Shown: positions 35,266 to 46,244, counted from the first letter of the stretch. The stretch is 64,000 nt of DNA from Dryocosmus kuriphilus (GCA_038277395.1 CM076194.1:177714467-177778466); one strand, 5' to 3'. A program made the numbers and translations. The notes: generated from the sequence alone by a model not told the origin.

Positions 35266-35690
35266 CTGAGACTGCAGAAATGTTACGAGCGACTATAGGC
35301 TCGATCGTTAGTCACTAGATGGCAGAAGGAAATTGCAGGAAATTTGAAAATGTATCTTATTAGAAGACCAGAAATTATTATGATTTTAGTTCTAGAATTT
35401 ATAGGTATGATTGATAACTCATATATTAAGAAATTGATAGATTTCCTGATTTTGCCTTATCTTAAAGACTAAGCATGATTAAAATATTGACTTATAATAT
35501 CAATTTCTTAATCTATGTGTCCCGAATCATACATAAAAACTCTATAACTAGAAATATAATAATCTGTGATCTTCTAATATGATACATTTTAAAATCTCCC
35601 GCAATTTCCTACTCCCATCTAGTGACTTACGTGCGAGCCTGCAGTCGCTGGTAACATCCCTGCAGTCTCAGTACTTCCACAGCTGTAATC
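35266..35690. mobile_element. Foldback MITE (about 425 bp)
   Basis: The left arm beginning ACTGAGACTGCAGAAATGTT pairs with the right arm ending AACATCCCTGCAGTCTCAGT. Arms of about 180 bp include GTCACTAGATGG...AGGAAATTGC and ATTAAGAAATTGAT. It directly abuts the Harbinger TIR. Target duplication unclear. Confidence 0.75.
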
Positions 35691-35996
35691 TATGGGCAGT
35701 ATTCATAGTCCGAACTTAAGAGGGCGCTTAAGATCAGCTTACTTGAGACGTTCTTAAATGTTAAGATCGTCTTAAATCAGGTTCGTATTCATAGTCAATA
35801 TTTAAGACCGTCCTAGCTAAGGCAAGACGGACTTATATCTACGCAGATACCGTCTTGTAAAAGCAATTACTTAAGACATTACTTATTCACCATTCGGCAA
35901 TCTTCGCCATATTTCCCTTGTATTGACCAATCAGAGCCATGTTCGGCTCTTTGCTCCGCACGTCTTCCCACCCCACGGCTAACTGCAGCTATACAA

Positions 35997-37490
35997 GTGC
36001 TTATAGGTTGTGTTATTGTTGCTTTTCAATTTTCTTTGATCAATAATGAAAAAAGCAAAATCTGTCATTTTGCGGCAATCGAAAGAACGCTTTTTCTCGA
36101 CATATTAAAAAAATATAAAAATGTGATCGAGAATAAAAAAAGCGATGCAATGACGCTGAAAGATAAGGACGCTGCATGGACCGAGATTTCGAATGAATTT
36201 AATAGTTCGCGACTCGTATGTCAGGAGGTAAATATATGAAAAATATACATTTTAATATAAATATCATTGATGAATTTTTTGTTTTTTTTTTAATAAGAAA
36301 GAAACAGCATGCATGATGCACGTAATAGAGGTTATGTTGATTTGTGTGTACATGGGTGTCACTGATCTCTGTATGTCAGTGGTGGCCATGTGTTATGCCT
36401 GTGCGTGACTGTGTTTTCCAGTTACTTTTAATTATGATTATTTTTCTGTACCTTGTCATTGTATTACATGATTAATTATTTTTCTAGAGAACCAGTCAAC
36501 AGCTGAAAAAATTGTGGACAAATATAAAACATTCACAAAGGGATGCCATCACTAAAGAAAAACAAGGGCGAATGGCAACTGGTGGAGGTCCGGAAATTCC
36601 ATCTTCGGCAATTGATCCTGACGTTGCATTAATTGTGCCGAATTTAATGACAACAGCACCAACCATTTTCTCGTCAAATTTGGTGAATACGGAAATGATA
36701 GGTATGTCAATGATATTTTAACTCAGATTTATAGTTGTAAATAACAGATATTTAATTAATTGTTGTTTTTTCTGCTTTATAGAGAGACAAGAGATAATTG
36801 TCAATTGCTTGGCAGAATCGGAGCCACCTAATACCTCAACATTCTTTGAAAATATTTTAAAGGACAATACGCATAATCCAGTACAAGGTATATTCAATAT
36901 ATATTAAATTATCATTGTTTTTGTGTTATATTTATGTGATTTTCATCAAATAATAAATTTTTTATTTAACAGATAACAGTCCTCCACAAGGTCCATCGGC
37001 GGAGCAATTAGATGTCACAGAAATGGAGAAGGATGAAATGATTGTCTGTGAAGGTATTTATTTAATAAAATTATTTAATTAACGACCGCAACGTAACATT
37101 TTCTCTACAATTAATGCTTTAATCTGAGACCCTTTTATTTAAGCTTTCAATATTATATTTACAGAATCAACTGATAAAGTTGAGGTGATGAGGACACTGA
37201 AAACACCAAATAAAAAATCAGTGACTAAACGGCCTAAAAATTATACCACTAGTGAAAGCAGCAGCAATCTGGAAGCAGAACTGAAAATTGAAAGGATAAA
37301 GCAATTGATGGCTGTGGAACTGGAAATCCAAAATGTTAAATTACGACATGAGGAAAAAATGTCGTCATTAAGAGAGCAGCACGTAAAAATAATTCATGAG
37401 CTAGAAGTGCGTTTAGCTACAGCTACAGCTGAAATTGCTGAACGGAAACTGGAATTATTAGGAGCTGAAAAAAGGTCTCGCGTAGAGTAG
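35997..37490 (+). CDS. Harbinger Myb/SANT-like accessory DNA-binding protein, five exons
   Basis: Proposed join 35997-36227, 36488-36701, 36783-36887, 36973-37053, 37165-37490. All introns are GT-AG, the phases agree, and the total of 957 nt (318 residues) ends at a TAG. The N-terminal 110 residues (RTLFLDILKKYKNVIENKKS, AWTEISNEFNSS, then QQLKKLWTNIKHSQRD) are a trihelix/Myb-SANT-like DNA-binding domain of the kind encoded by PIF/Harbinger elements, where it helps bring the transposase to the nucleus and TIRs. The C-terminal 80 residues (from LEAELKIERIKQL) form a charged coiled coil. The Met at 35997 is the only in-frame start before the domain; a nearby ATG at 36046 is out of frame, so the true start is uncertain. 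It lies in tandem with the left TIR and converges on the transposase gene. Confidence 0.8.
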
Positions 37491-37664
37491 GCTAAAATAA
37501 CTTTATTTAGGGTATTTGTATTGTTTATAAATATTTTGTATTTTAAATAGGTTTATTTAATGTTCAAACAAAGTAGTACTTTTTTATGACATAGAATATT
37601 TTGTTAAGTATATTCTTAATAAAAAAAAAAAATAAATGAGAAAATTGTTTTACATCTGTAACCT

Positions 37665-38015
37665 GTCCGATGATTTAAAAACACAGGCCGACAAAAAAAA
37701 AGTTGTCTGCGCATCAGACCAGACCATGGTATTCCCATGTATTTTGACCCGCTGAAGCTGAATATGACATTAGTTTTTGCCCTAGTCATCAGGATTTTTT
37801 TAAAAAGCATTTCACAGTTTATTTAAATATACAGGAAAGATCTGTAAAGAGGGTTTCTCTTATGTTTCTTTCCTATTACTGCAGTATATTTATTTTTAAA
37901 AATCCTGATGACTGGGGCAAAAACTAATATGATATTCAGCTTCAGCGGGTCAAAATACATGGGAATACCATTGTCTGGTCTCATGCGCAGACAACTTTTA
38001 CTTTGTGGACCTTTC
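37665..38015. repeat. Hairpin between the convergent Harbinger genes
   Basis: AAAGTTGTCTGCGCATCAGACC through CTAGTCATCAGGATTTTT (37699-37800) is repeated inverted as AAAAATCCTGATGACTGGGG through GGTCTCATGCGCAGACAACT (37896-37999). The loop is about 95 bp. It overlaps the 3' ends of both transcription units, so either read-through transcript could fold on it. Probably a MITE insertion. Confidence 0.8.
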
Positions 38016-38108
38016 TTACTTTTTTACAATTGTTTTTTTAAAATCAAATTTACAATCTTTCCATTATACACAATTGATGTAGATCAGATTTCAATTAATG
38101 AAATGTAT

Positions 38109-40325
38109 CTAGGCGAACAAACGTGCAATTAGAGCATCCCTAACAAGGAATCCATCTGCTGGTTGCCATTGTGGATGATCATTTCCACCGGCAACACCAT
38201 CTTCATATTCTTCGTTATTTATCTCGTCATCTTCGGGAAGTACATCGTCATAGATTAGTGAAACATTATGTAGAACTGCACATGCTACAATGATTGTTGT
38301 TGAGCAAATAAGCTTTGTTGTAAGTCCTTTCGATAAACATGGAAAACGACGTTTCCAGACACCAAATGTTTGTTCAACAATGCGTCTCGTTCTAACGTGA
38401 ATATTATTATACCTAGAAAAAGAATAAAATTTTATTACAGCTAGTTTCATCCTTACTTTTATAAAACATGCAAAAACACATGATGTTCTTACATTGCCTG
38501 TTCATCAGTTGCAGGATTTTGAATAGGCGTTAGGAGAAAAGGTAAACATGGATAGCCAGCGTCACCGACCAGCGAACCGTTCAACTCACGTTCCATAAAA
38601 CGCATGTGCACTCTGGAGTTTTGAAATATCCTACTGTCATGTTGGCTTCCTGGCCACTCTGGTACAATGTCCAGAAATTCCATTCTTGGGCCAACAACTG
38701 CCTATAGTTCAAAATTTATAACAAACATTAGTAGGAATAAATAAAATTGTAAATAGATATCCTGAATTGGCTTTATTTATACATACTTGAACATTCAAAG
38801 AGAAATATCCCTTGCGGTTTCTGAACACCTCCTGAATATGTTGTAATCTGGAGTCAACTAGACGGACATGTGTGCAATCGATAGCACCATCAATTCCAGG
38901 CAGTCCAATTGCACCATTCCCACGTCCCAAGTCTCGAAAACGTAGTCGATTTTCATTGATTTGTGCCACAGATGTAGGAAATTTGATCAGCTGACGAATA
39001 TGACTAGCCAGCAATACAGAAACTCGAAAAATTGTTCTTGATATCGTGGATTGTGAAACATTCATAATGTCTCCTACCACTAGCTGAAAAATATGATAAT
39101 ATTGTTAGTCACATATTTGTATGTATATGGCTATTTTTTTTAAATGTTCGTAAATTAAATTAATTTTCTGTATTTAGTTATCATGATAATTTTATAACCT
39201 CGTGATACCTTAGTATCATGATGATTTTGATTACCTTCAACTTTATAATTGTGTAATATATTAAATATTCTTAAGATTTACTATTTATTATTAGACACAG
39301 ATAGATATAGATAAATATAGACATGTAATTTTGAAATGCACAAGGATCATAAGCCAAGCAGCGTTTACAAAAACATTAAAAAATTCTGCAACTTATCAAA
39401 TTATTTCATCATGGCTAAAAATCCGTTGATCTTCATAAAATAAGATAATATTTTTCAAGTACTGCTTTTTAATGGTATAAACTATTTGTGTGTACTAAAG
39501 CGAAGAAGTCGGCTATTGTAACAGAATTTTTTAATTTGAAAAATATTATTTTATTCTATGAAGATCAACGGATTTTTACCCATGATTAAATAACTTGATA
39601 AGTAGCAGAACTTTTTGTAAATGCTGCTTCGCTCATGATGCTCCCTTATTACAAAATAATAGAATGTTAGTACCGTAAAGGCCCCTACAGAAGTCGAGCT
39701 ACAACGAACCTAACCTATTGTATTCACACGCACTATAATTGTAGGTTAGATTCGCCAAGCACAAAAAGCACAGCGAGTGCACAGCAAGTTACAACCTTAA
39801 GAATTTTAAAAATTCTGTTACTTAACAAGCTTTTCAAACATGGGTTACAACTTACAACCCGTTGTCCATTGTGAAAATCATTACAAATATATTTCAGCTC
39901 ACCTGAAAACTTGCAGTCGCATAATACCGCAGGCACAGAAGAAGTTGAATAACAGGTGGAATTGGAAGTCCTCGATTATTTATTTTACCCAAACCTTCTT
40001 CCACTTTTGTGAGAAGTATATGCATAACGCAATCCTTCGAGAAGCGGAAACGTCTTTTGAATTCGACTTCATTGTAGAATTCAAAGGGGTTATTCCCGTC
40101 TCGAATGTATCTCTTTGGAGCACGCATCACTAATAACACTTCCTCATCTTCATCATCAAAAAGGTTGTCAGGTTCATTTGAAATCGATGTTCCCAAAGTC
40201 CAATAAATCCAATACATCCATTGTTTATTGTTGGTAATTATGTCCACACAATCTTGCTGTACAGCACTGTAAGACGTATCTAACCTTGTCTTTAGTAAGG
40301 CTGTCTTATTACACCTACTTACCAA
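38109..40325 (-). CDS. HARBI1-like: PIF/Harbinger (HARBI1-like) DDE transposase, four exons
   Basis: Proposed complement join 38109-38412, 38493-38701, 38787-39083, 39903-40325. Introns are GT-AG with consistent phase, giving 410 residues without internal stops. The N-terminus (about 70-140) has the FEFYNEVEFKRRFRFSKDCV and PPVIQLLLCLRYYATASFQ blocks. A helix-turn-helix VSQSTISRTI follows at about 150. The DDE triad is present: Asp210 in GAIDCTHVRL, Asp287 in VGDAGYPC, Glu323 in RRIVEQTFGVWKRRF. Length and order match HARBI1-type transposases, which cut and paste with the Myb-like partner. The first Met could be 40325 or a later in-frame Met. Intron 1 (39084-39902) contains a hairpin MITE. 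Confidence 0.88.
39343..39647. repeat. Hairpin MITE in the first intron of the transposase gene
   Basis: The left arm (AGCAGCGTTTACAAAAA, then AAAATCCGTTGATCTTCATA) pairs with the right arm (TATGAAGATCAACGGATTTT, then TTTTTGTAAATGCTGCTTCG). Arms are about 110 bp around a loop of about 75 bp. It leaves the splice signals untouched. Confidence 0.75.
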
Positions 40326-40579
40326 AAACTCCCGACGTTTAAGACGGCCTTATTCGACTATGAAACAGTGCGTTTTAAGCAATAGCTTATGTGACTTTGA
40401 GAAAGAACTATGAATCGAAATATTAGATGACGTTTCAATATCGTCTTTGACAAGCATTTGCTTGACTGGCGCTTACTCAAGATGGGTCTCAGTTGAACTA
40501 TGACACGACGCGTCGCCTTAAGACGGTCTTAAGATGATCTTATATAATAAGTATCGACTATGAATACGGCCCTAAAAGC

Positions 40580-40910
40580 TTATACTTTTGAGTGTGTAAA
40601 GTTCGTGTTTCATCAAGAATATTATGTAAATTCTGCGTGTTTTTGGAAACTGTTTTTGGTTTTTGAGTGCAAAATTCGAAGTTGGTACACCACCCTTTTG
40701 AAAATTCCGACGCCATAAACTAGATGGTAAACTACGTTGTAAACTACAGCGTAAACGGTGTCATAAACTATGTCGTATAGTATTTCAGAAATTGGGATAG
40801 TAAATGACGTAGTTTAAGACATAGTTTACTACGTAGTTTACTATGTAGTTTACGACGTTGGCATTTTTAGTAGGACATAGGAAAGTGCTCCTTCCCTTGT
40901 GTACACTGCA
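40580..40910. repeat. Right arm of the older hairpin element flanking Harbinger
   Basis: Inverse of 35095-35258: TTTCATCAAGAATATTATG, TGCAAAATTCGAAGTTG and, after a 155-bp insertion, GCTCCTTCCCTTGTGTAC. The insertion (40708-40862) is a palindromic repeat array absent from the left arm. Confidence 0.65.
40708..40862. repeat. Palindromic array of GTAGTTTAC units
   Basis: Left half: TAAACTAGATGGTAAACTAC, GTTGTAAACTACAGCGTAAAC. Right half: GACGTAGTTTAAGACATAGT, TTACTACGTAGTTTACTATG, TAGTTTACGACG. The unit of about 12-14 bp is repeated in one orientation on the left and the opposite on the right, so the whole 155 bp folds back on itself. Confidence 0.85.
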
Positions 40911-41169
40911 ATCTCATTCTTCTCCCGCAAAGTGAAAAATTGTATTGCCTCCTATAGTCCTATTTCATTCATTTCCACACACACTTTCATAGCATTGTCG
41001 GCGCACTTCTCCGTCATTTTTTTTTCACTAACTCAATCTCGCATTTTCGCACACCTTTTTTTAGGTACCTCATAGAGCATCCACCCATCCTGTAACCTGA
41101 ATGAATGCTCCTTTCGGGCTCAAAAAAACTTTACAAATGTACTTTCGGTTCGGTGAAGGTCGATACCCT

Positions 41170-41330
41170 GAAGCTTAGTTTTAAATATTTAAGACATTTC
41201 TCAGTGCTAAAATATAATTATTAATAATATATAATATTAGAATTATTCCTGCAGTCGATTTTAGTTGATTCAAAAATGTTCCGTACGAAAGAAATTAGAT
41301 AATGGCTGACTTTGTCCACGTTTGTTCGGG
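41170..41330 (-). repeat. Dispersed repeat, inverted copy of 31380-31515
   Basis: Contains TTATTCCTGCAGTCGATTTT and ATTTAAGACATTTCTCAGTG, the complement of the copy near 31400-31500. No coding content. Confidence 0.6.
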
Positions 41331-41339
41331 CATGATCGA

Positions 41340-42524
41340 GAAAATTTGGACATGACTCAGGCATGACAGTAACAACTGGTCACTAAATGCACACGCTATG
41401 TGTTGCAACAATCACCCAAGAAAATTGCAAGCACGGAGTAGTAGTAAGGAGACCAAACTTGAGAGACTTTGCTTTTGGAATATCTGCGAGAGCATTCGAG
41501 AGAGCGAGAAGGGGAGAGCAAGCGTTCTCTCTCTCTGTTTATCTCGTACGCTCTCACAGATACTTTATTTGCCCCCCCCCCCCCCCCCCCCCCCCCGGTA
41601 TGTTACAAGAGTTGGAAGACATGCTGCACCACGAATGCATTAGAGTTGAATCCCCTTATTATTACTCCGTGATCGAAAGTGAAAGGCTGCTCCAAAACAG
41701 TGAAATGCGTAATAAGAATCGTTTAATTTGGAAACTGGAGACTGGAGTACACACATAAACTCCCAATTCGGTCAATACGTAAAGTCCCTTATCTCTGAAG
41801 TGTGCATACGCAAGTTTACATACTGATGCGCAAAATAACTGCATTTCGAATTGTGCATGTGCCAATATTATTCTCACAGTATTAATTAGAATTAATTACT
41901 TTATGCTTCAGTGAAAGTTGACTAGGGTATAAACATTTTGATAATATATTGCGAAATAACAACAGCATGTGTGTTGATTACTTGTCTATACAAAATTTTA
42001 TTGTATTGCTGAGGGAATTCTCAGCTAATATTGTTGTGAGGTTTCAACTGTGAAACGACAATTCTCATGGGAAAAGAAACAGAAATTGTGGACATCGAAT
42101 ACGTAAATGAAGTACACCTCTGGTAAAAAATGTCCGTCCACTTACAAAAGTCTTTAAGGAAGTTAAGTGAAAAACTAAAAATTCCCCTAAATTAAGGTCT
42201 GAAATCTTAGTTTTAAAACGAGACCAATAACATTTTAAAAACATCCAGATCGGTCAAGCTGCGACTGCAGTCTTTTGTCTATTTTCCATGGGCTAGCAAC
42301 AGATTGAATCTCGTCTGACGTAATTGAAATATTTGACTTCCGGATTTGGATTCAGCGGTAAAAAATATAAGAGAAATACCTGCTATTGGTCCCGGTGCGT
42401 TTAGTAAATGTTTTGTTGTCCTGTGTTTTTTTCAGTTATCCCTAGCTGGTAATGACAAAGTACAGGACAAAAAGCTAAATAAAAATAGCAGTTGTAGTTA
42501 TAATTCTATATTAAAGTTGCGGTC
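41340..42524. other. Intergenic DNA with a 25-bp poly-C run
   Basis: Poly-C at 41572-41596 sits 3' of a CTCTCTCTCT stretch, and the flanks GAGAGCGAGAAGG / CGTACGCTCTCAC could pair. Three overlapping plus frames (41387-41758 the longest) encode a Pro run from the poly-C and have no recognisable domain. Nothing else is seen to 42524. Confidence 0.45.
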
Positions 42525-42526
42525 GT

Positions 42527-42735
42527 AAAGTAAAGGAGTAGTGCAATAATTTTATTTTCCGGCGGTATAAATTAAAAAAAAAAAACAATTTCACTGTTCA
42601 AATCCGAAAAATGTGACTTTCAGCACATTTATAGAGACGCGCTTGAGGTCACCTTTTGCGAACTTCAACAGTGAAATCGTGTCTTTTTTCATTTGTACCA
42701 CCTGAAAATAAAAGTATTGCATTACCCCTTTACTT
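42527..42735. mobile_element. 209-bp MITE with TA duplication (Tc1/mariner-type)
   Basis: The left end AAGTAAAGGAGTAGTGCAAT and the inverted right end AAGTAAAGGGGTAATGCAAT are flanked by TA (42525-42526 and 42736-42737). The arms run about 90 bp, through TTTTATTTTC and ATTTCACTGTT. Size, TA duplication and lack of coding capacity fit a Stowaway/mariner-like MITE. Confidence 0.8.
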
Positions 42736-42737
42736 TA

Positions 42738-43379
42738 GAACTAAAATTTTAATATACAATGATAATTGCAACATTTTCTGCTACTTTTATTAGGTTCCTT
42801 CATTCATGTAGCCGAACGTTGACCCAGTGGAAACCGAATGGAGATCCAATTAGGTCTTCATTCTGTTCACTCGACACGTTAGGGATAATAACGAACTAAA
42901 TACAGCTATAAAAAAGAGTTTTTCGAGGAGTAAAATCAGCTAATTAATTGTAGGATTTAATAAAAGTTACAGATTTTGCCTTCAATGGATGCAAATGTAC
43001 AAACTTCTATATGTAACTGTTTCAAACCTAAGAATATTAGCCCGAATGATTTTTTCCTAAATCATGAATCTGTCATTTGTGCAGAAATATTTTCAGTTAG
43101 CAATAGGATTATATCTCCAAATCTGTAAATTATTATGAAAGTTGCCTAATTTTGAGGCGGAGTTTACAGGGACAATATCCTAAGGAAACCAGTTAATACT
43201 ACTTTGAAAGCAGGAGCTCAAATCCCTAGACATCTATTTCTATGTGGATAGCATTATTGGTTTAATATACTTCTTCAAACGTACTAAATTCTGAAGGATG
43301 GGAACAGAAACTCTTCTAATTTTTTTTTTGCTTTTATAAAGAGTAAAAGTCGATAATCAGTATCTCGTTTTAATTTGCC
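42738..43379. other. AT-rich intergenic DNA, nothing recognised
   Basis: No repeat or gene recognised. It lies upstream of the exon-like ORF and would be its 5' flank if that ORF is real. Confidence 0.4.
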
Positions 43380-43904
43380 TTGAAAACCGTTTCAGAATTG
43401 ACATGCAAGAATGTTATTATACTTACACTTGGTTTGTTTTTTTGTTTCTCTCATTGTCCGTTTGTCTTGTTGACCTACGTAATTTGGCATCGGCTTTTGG
43501 GCACGGCTTTCATCAATCGACAACAGGCCTTGCACCGCTCACCATCAAACGTACATTCGTCTGAGGTCGTCTTCACCTTGGACCTGGTCTCACAACTCCA
43601 GGTCCCGTCTTCGAGAAAATCTCCTATTTATTTTCACAATCGTCCACATTGTGGGTATATTATCAGCGTCAATAACATCGCCATGCCGGCAGGTATTGGC
43701 TCTTCGTACAGGTCGCTCGGTGACCTGGGCGAAGATGTCTATAAGAGTACGACCATCGTTGATCAAACTCAGACTACCGGCCAAAGTGTTCTTGAGAGTG
43801 TGAAGAAGGCCTTCAGCTTCACTGCACCAAAAATTAATATCAGGAAGAAGGAGCTCCTGATCGAAGACTCCACGAGAGAAAGCATTTCCATCGTTTCAAG
43901 GTAA
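43380..43904 (+). CDS. Unidentified GC-richer ORF, possible host first exon
   Basis: A 174-codon frame, the longest uninterrupted plus frame outside TEs apart from one on the minus strand of the LTR. I do not recognise the product. From about 43680 the codons look used (AAG, GAG, CTG, ATC and TTC favoured), the Met at 43683 follows AACATCGCC, and the product segment LGDLGEDVYKSTTIVDQTQ to FTAPKINIRKKELLIED looks like soluble protein. It ends at TCAAG|GTAAATA, a good splice donor at 43902/43903, so the coding part may be a 5' exon 43683-43902 whose continuation I cannot find. The N-terminal half is hydrophobic (ILTLGLFFCFSHCPFVLLTY) and may not be coding. The minus strand is also open (43590-43784), so strand is not certain. 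Confidence 0.35.
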   Translation: MKTVSELTCKNVIILTLGLFFCFSHCPFVLLTYVIWHRLLGTAFINRQQALHRSPSNVHSSEVVFTLDLVSQLQVPSSRKSPIYFHNRPHCGYIISVNNIAMPAGIGSSYRSLGDLGEDVYKSTTIVDQTQTTGQSVLESVKKAFSFTAPKINIRKKELLIEDSTRESISIVSR

Positions 43905-45630
43905 ATAAAATATGAAACGACCACAGAATATTTATGTCGCATGGGTTGCGGGTGATGGGTATGGTGGTGGTATATCAGAAAAGCAGGTCCCTCTTTCGTC
44001 ATCTTCGACCTTGGGTCTATTATTTGAATTTGATTAAAACAAATTTTAGTTTTCGGATTAAGTAAGACAGTTTTTATTCATAAATTACAAAATAGGAAAT
44101 TATAAATTAAAACGGTAGCTGAGTAATTCTAAGTCAAGTGTTCTTAAGGGTGTTGGAAAGGGTGTGCGAAAAATGCACAAGCATTGCGGAAAATCCTGTA
44201 AGACTTTTTGTTTGCAAACATGAATCCACATCATTTTTCTGCTACAAAAACTGGGCAAAACACTGGATTATTCCCGAACTAAGAGATTCCCAACAGATTA
44301 AAATTTTTCGAATATACAGATGCGGCAGAATTTTTAAAAATTTTTGTTGGAGTCTTATACTGTTGTTGGGATTTTAAATAACTTTTGGTGTTAATAGTCA
44401 CAAAATTATTCGCAAATTTGACTCAAAACAACTTTCTCGGATGAGTATTGCAAAAAATAGTGTGTGACATGTGCGTACAGGTATATAATTGCTACTCGTG
44501 TAATAAAAACATTTGCCTGCTGCTCTTTCGCATTTGTCTATGTTTTTCACTCGTTTCGCTCATGAACAAGCCTGCGACTTGTGTTTCAAGCCTCTGGCTC
44601 ATGCTGCAAACTTCACACTCAATGCAGTCACCTGTTTTACGCACTTGTATCGCAAATGATTATTATCCATCTAGCCTTGCTTGTCTTTTACACCCACCTA
44701 ACTTTATCCTCTCTCCGTGCCATGTTAGTTGTGGATTATAATTAATTTTATTAAATATTTTCCTCTTTTTCGGAAAAATTTATAATTGCGTTCTATACTG
44801 TCACCTCGCAGCCCCCTTTAAACACTATTTAAATGAATATTTTTGCGCTTTTTCCCCAAATTGTTGGTGGTAAAATGGTGGGAATTCACGTTTGAAAACG
44901 ATGCATCTTGAAGGCTTTTACACAATGATTGTACATTTCTCGTACATCTCTCCTATGCCCTTAATGACATCCACTTAAAAAAGTGGTATTAAAAGCATGT
45001 TTTACTTCAAACTGTATTTTTCTCTGCCGGACAAGTCTACTTCAGGAAATGTCACTTACCAGGGGAGCAATTATGTACCACGAGCCGCAGACCGCAGGCA
45101 AACTGCTGCATGTAGTACGAGCTTGCTATCAGAAAAGTATGCGAAAATAATATTGTGCTCAAAACTCTCAAAAGTAAGCCAAATGTTTAAAAAAGTGTGC
45201 GAAAAAGTAAGTAGAGTGTTTAAAAAATGCGTGAATAAGTACGTAGTGTGTCAAAAAGTAACTATAGCCGATTTTCGAATGCGCAATAGCTTTTTTCTCA
45301 TTTCTTTTTGAAAAGCGCCACTTTTGGCACACTTTAAAAGCCTGGCAAGAGAGGGGGTGGGTGCTTTTTGAGAAAGTGTCGTAACAACCTAACAATTGTC
45401 TTTAATTTTTTATAAAGATTACAGCGCATTAAAGTTCGTACTCATGTTCTTGATCATTTCTCAGAGTACCAGTGAAAAATATTTATGATTTTCTAATCAA
45501 ACCAGCCCATACGGAAATCGCGAGAATCCTTCCCGGTCTCATCCGGGGGCCCCTAGACTCCTGATGGAAGTAAAAAGATAGAAGGCCTATCATTTTAATC
45601 CTTTTCCATCTCTAATATAGAAAGGTATAA
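43905..45630. other. Intergenic DNA, nothing recognised
   Basis: Short frames (44138-44377, 44448-44741, 44997-45311) show no motif. A loose repeat of GTGTGCGAAAAA / AAAATGCGTG words at 45170-45260 is noted. Confidence 0.4.
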
Positions 45631-45635
45631 GAAAA

Positions 45636-45960
45636 ATGTGTTCCAGCTTATCCCTAGTCTATTCACTTTTATCTACTTCTATCACTTGTTTATCCATCTA
45701 TATCTCTTTCTATATCTTTTTTATCCAGCTCTGCCTCTCCTTCTATCCCTTTTTTATACAAATCTATCGCTTTCTATATCTAGTCTATCTGCCTCTGTCT
45801 TTTTCTATCTCCTTGTTTCTATACTTCTACTTCTATCTATTCTTGGCTATTCCTCGCCTATCCCCGTTTATCTTTCTCTATCTTTTTTTAATCCATATCC
45901 ATGTCTATCTCTTTCAATTCCCTTTTCTGTATCTCTGTCTATCCATTGTCTGTAGGTGAC
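45636..45960. repeat. Pyrimidine-rich TCTATC-type degenerate microsatellite
   Basis: Plus strand built of TCTATCT, CTTTTATC and CTATCTC variants over about 320 bp, with two long plus frames (45636-45959 and 45638-45955) open at once because of composition. The flanks GGAAGTAAAAAGATAGAA (45566) and TCTATCTCTATACTTCC (46224) are roughly inverse, so a degraded MITE may enclose it. Confidence 0.7.
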
Positions 45961-46244
45961 TATGTATTTCTATCTCTACGTCAATACAGATTCACGCCTA
46001 CCTCCTTTAATTCTTATTTCAGTGTTATATGCGTCAGCGATATGATTAGAATGCTATGTATGTACATAGTAATATATTTACAAAATTATTAGGTATGTTT
46101 AGAATATCAAAATTAATAATTTTAAAACAACGGATTTTTTGTACAAAGAGATGTACTGAAAGATAGAAAAAGATAGATATTCTTGGGTAGAAATCGGCTA
46201 CTTTGGAGAGCTGCTATCTTATTCTATCTCTATACTTCCAATAG

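Larger units (their letters stand above)
35694..40572. mobile_element. Autonomous PIF/Harbinger DNA transposon, apparently intact
   Basis: The left TIR begins GGGCAGTATTCATAGTC and the right, inverted, GGGCCGTATTCATAGTC. Flanking triplets are TAT (left) and TAA (right), close to the 3-bp TWA duplication of this superfamily. Subterminal CTTAAGA/TCTTAAG words recur in both ends (for example TTAAGATCGTCTTAA at 35760-35774). It encodes the two proteins expected of an autonomous copy: a Myb/SANT-like DNA-binding protein (plus) and a HARBI1-type DDE transposase (minus), facing each other, both with uninterrupted frames after splicing. Two hairpin MITEs sit in non-coding parts. Total 4,879 bp. Confidence 0.9.

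Noticed and set aside
41387..41758. 123-codon plus frame across poly-C
   Set aside because: Pro run from the homopolymer; no domain, and three frames are open together.
45636..45959. Two long Leu/Ser/Phe-rich plus frames resembling membrane proteins
   Set aside because: Both frames are open over the same pyrimidine-rich degenerate microsatellite; the hydrophobic look is a composition effect.
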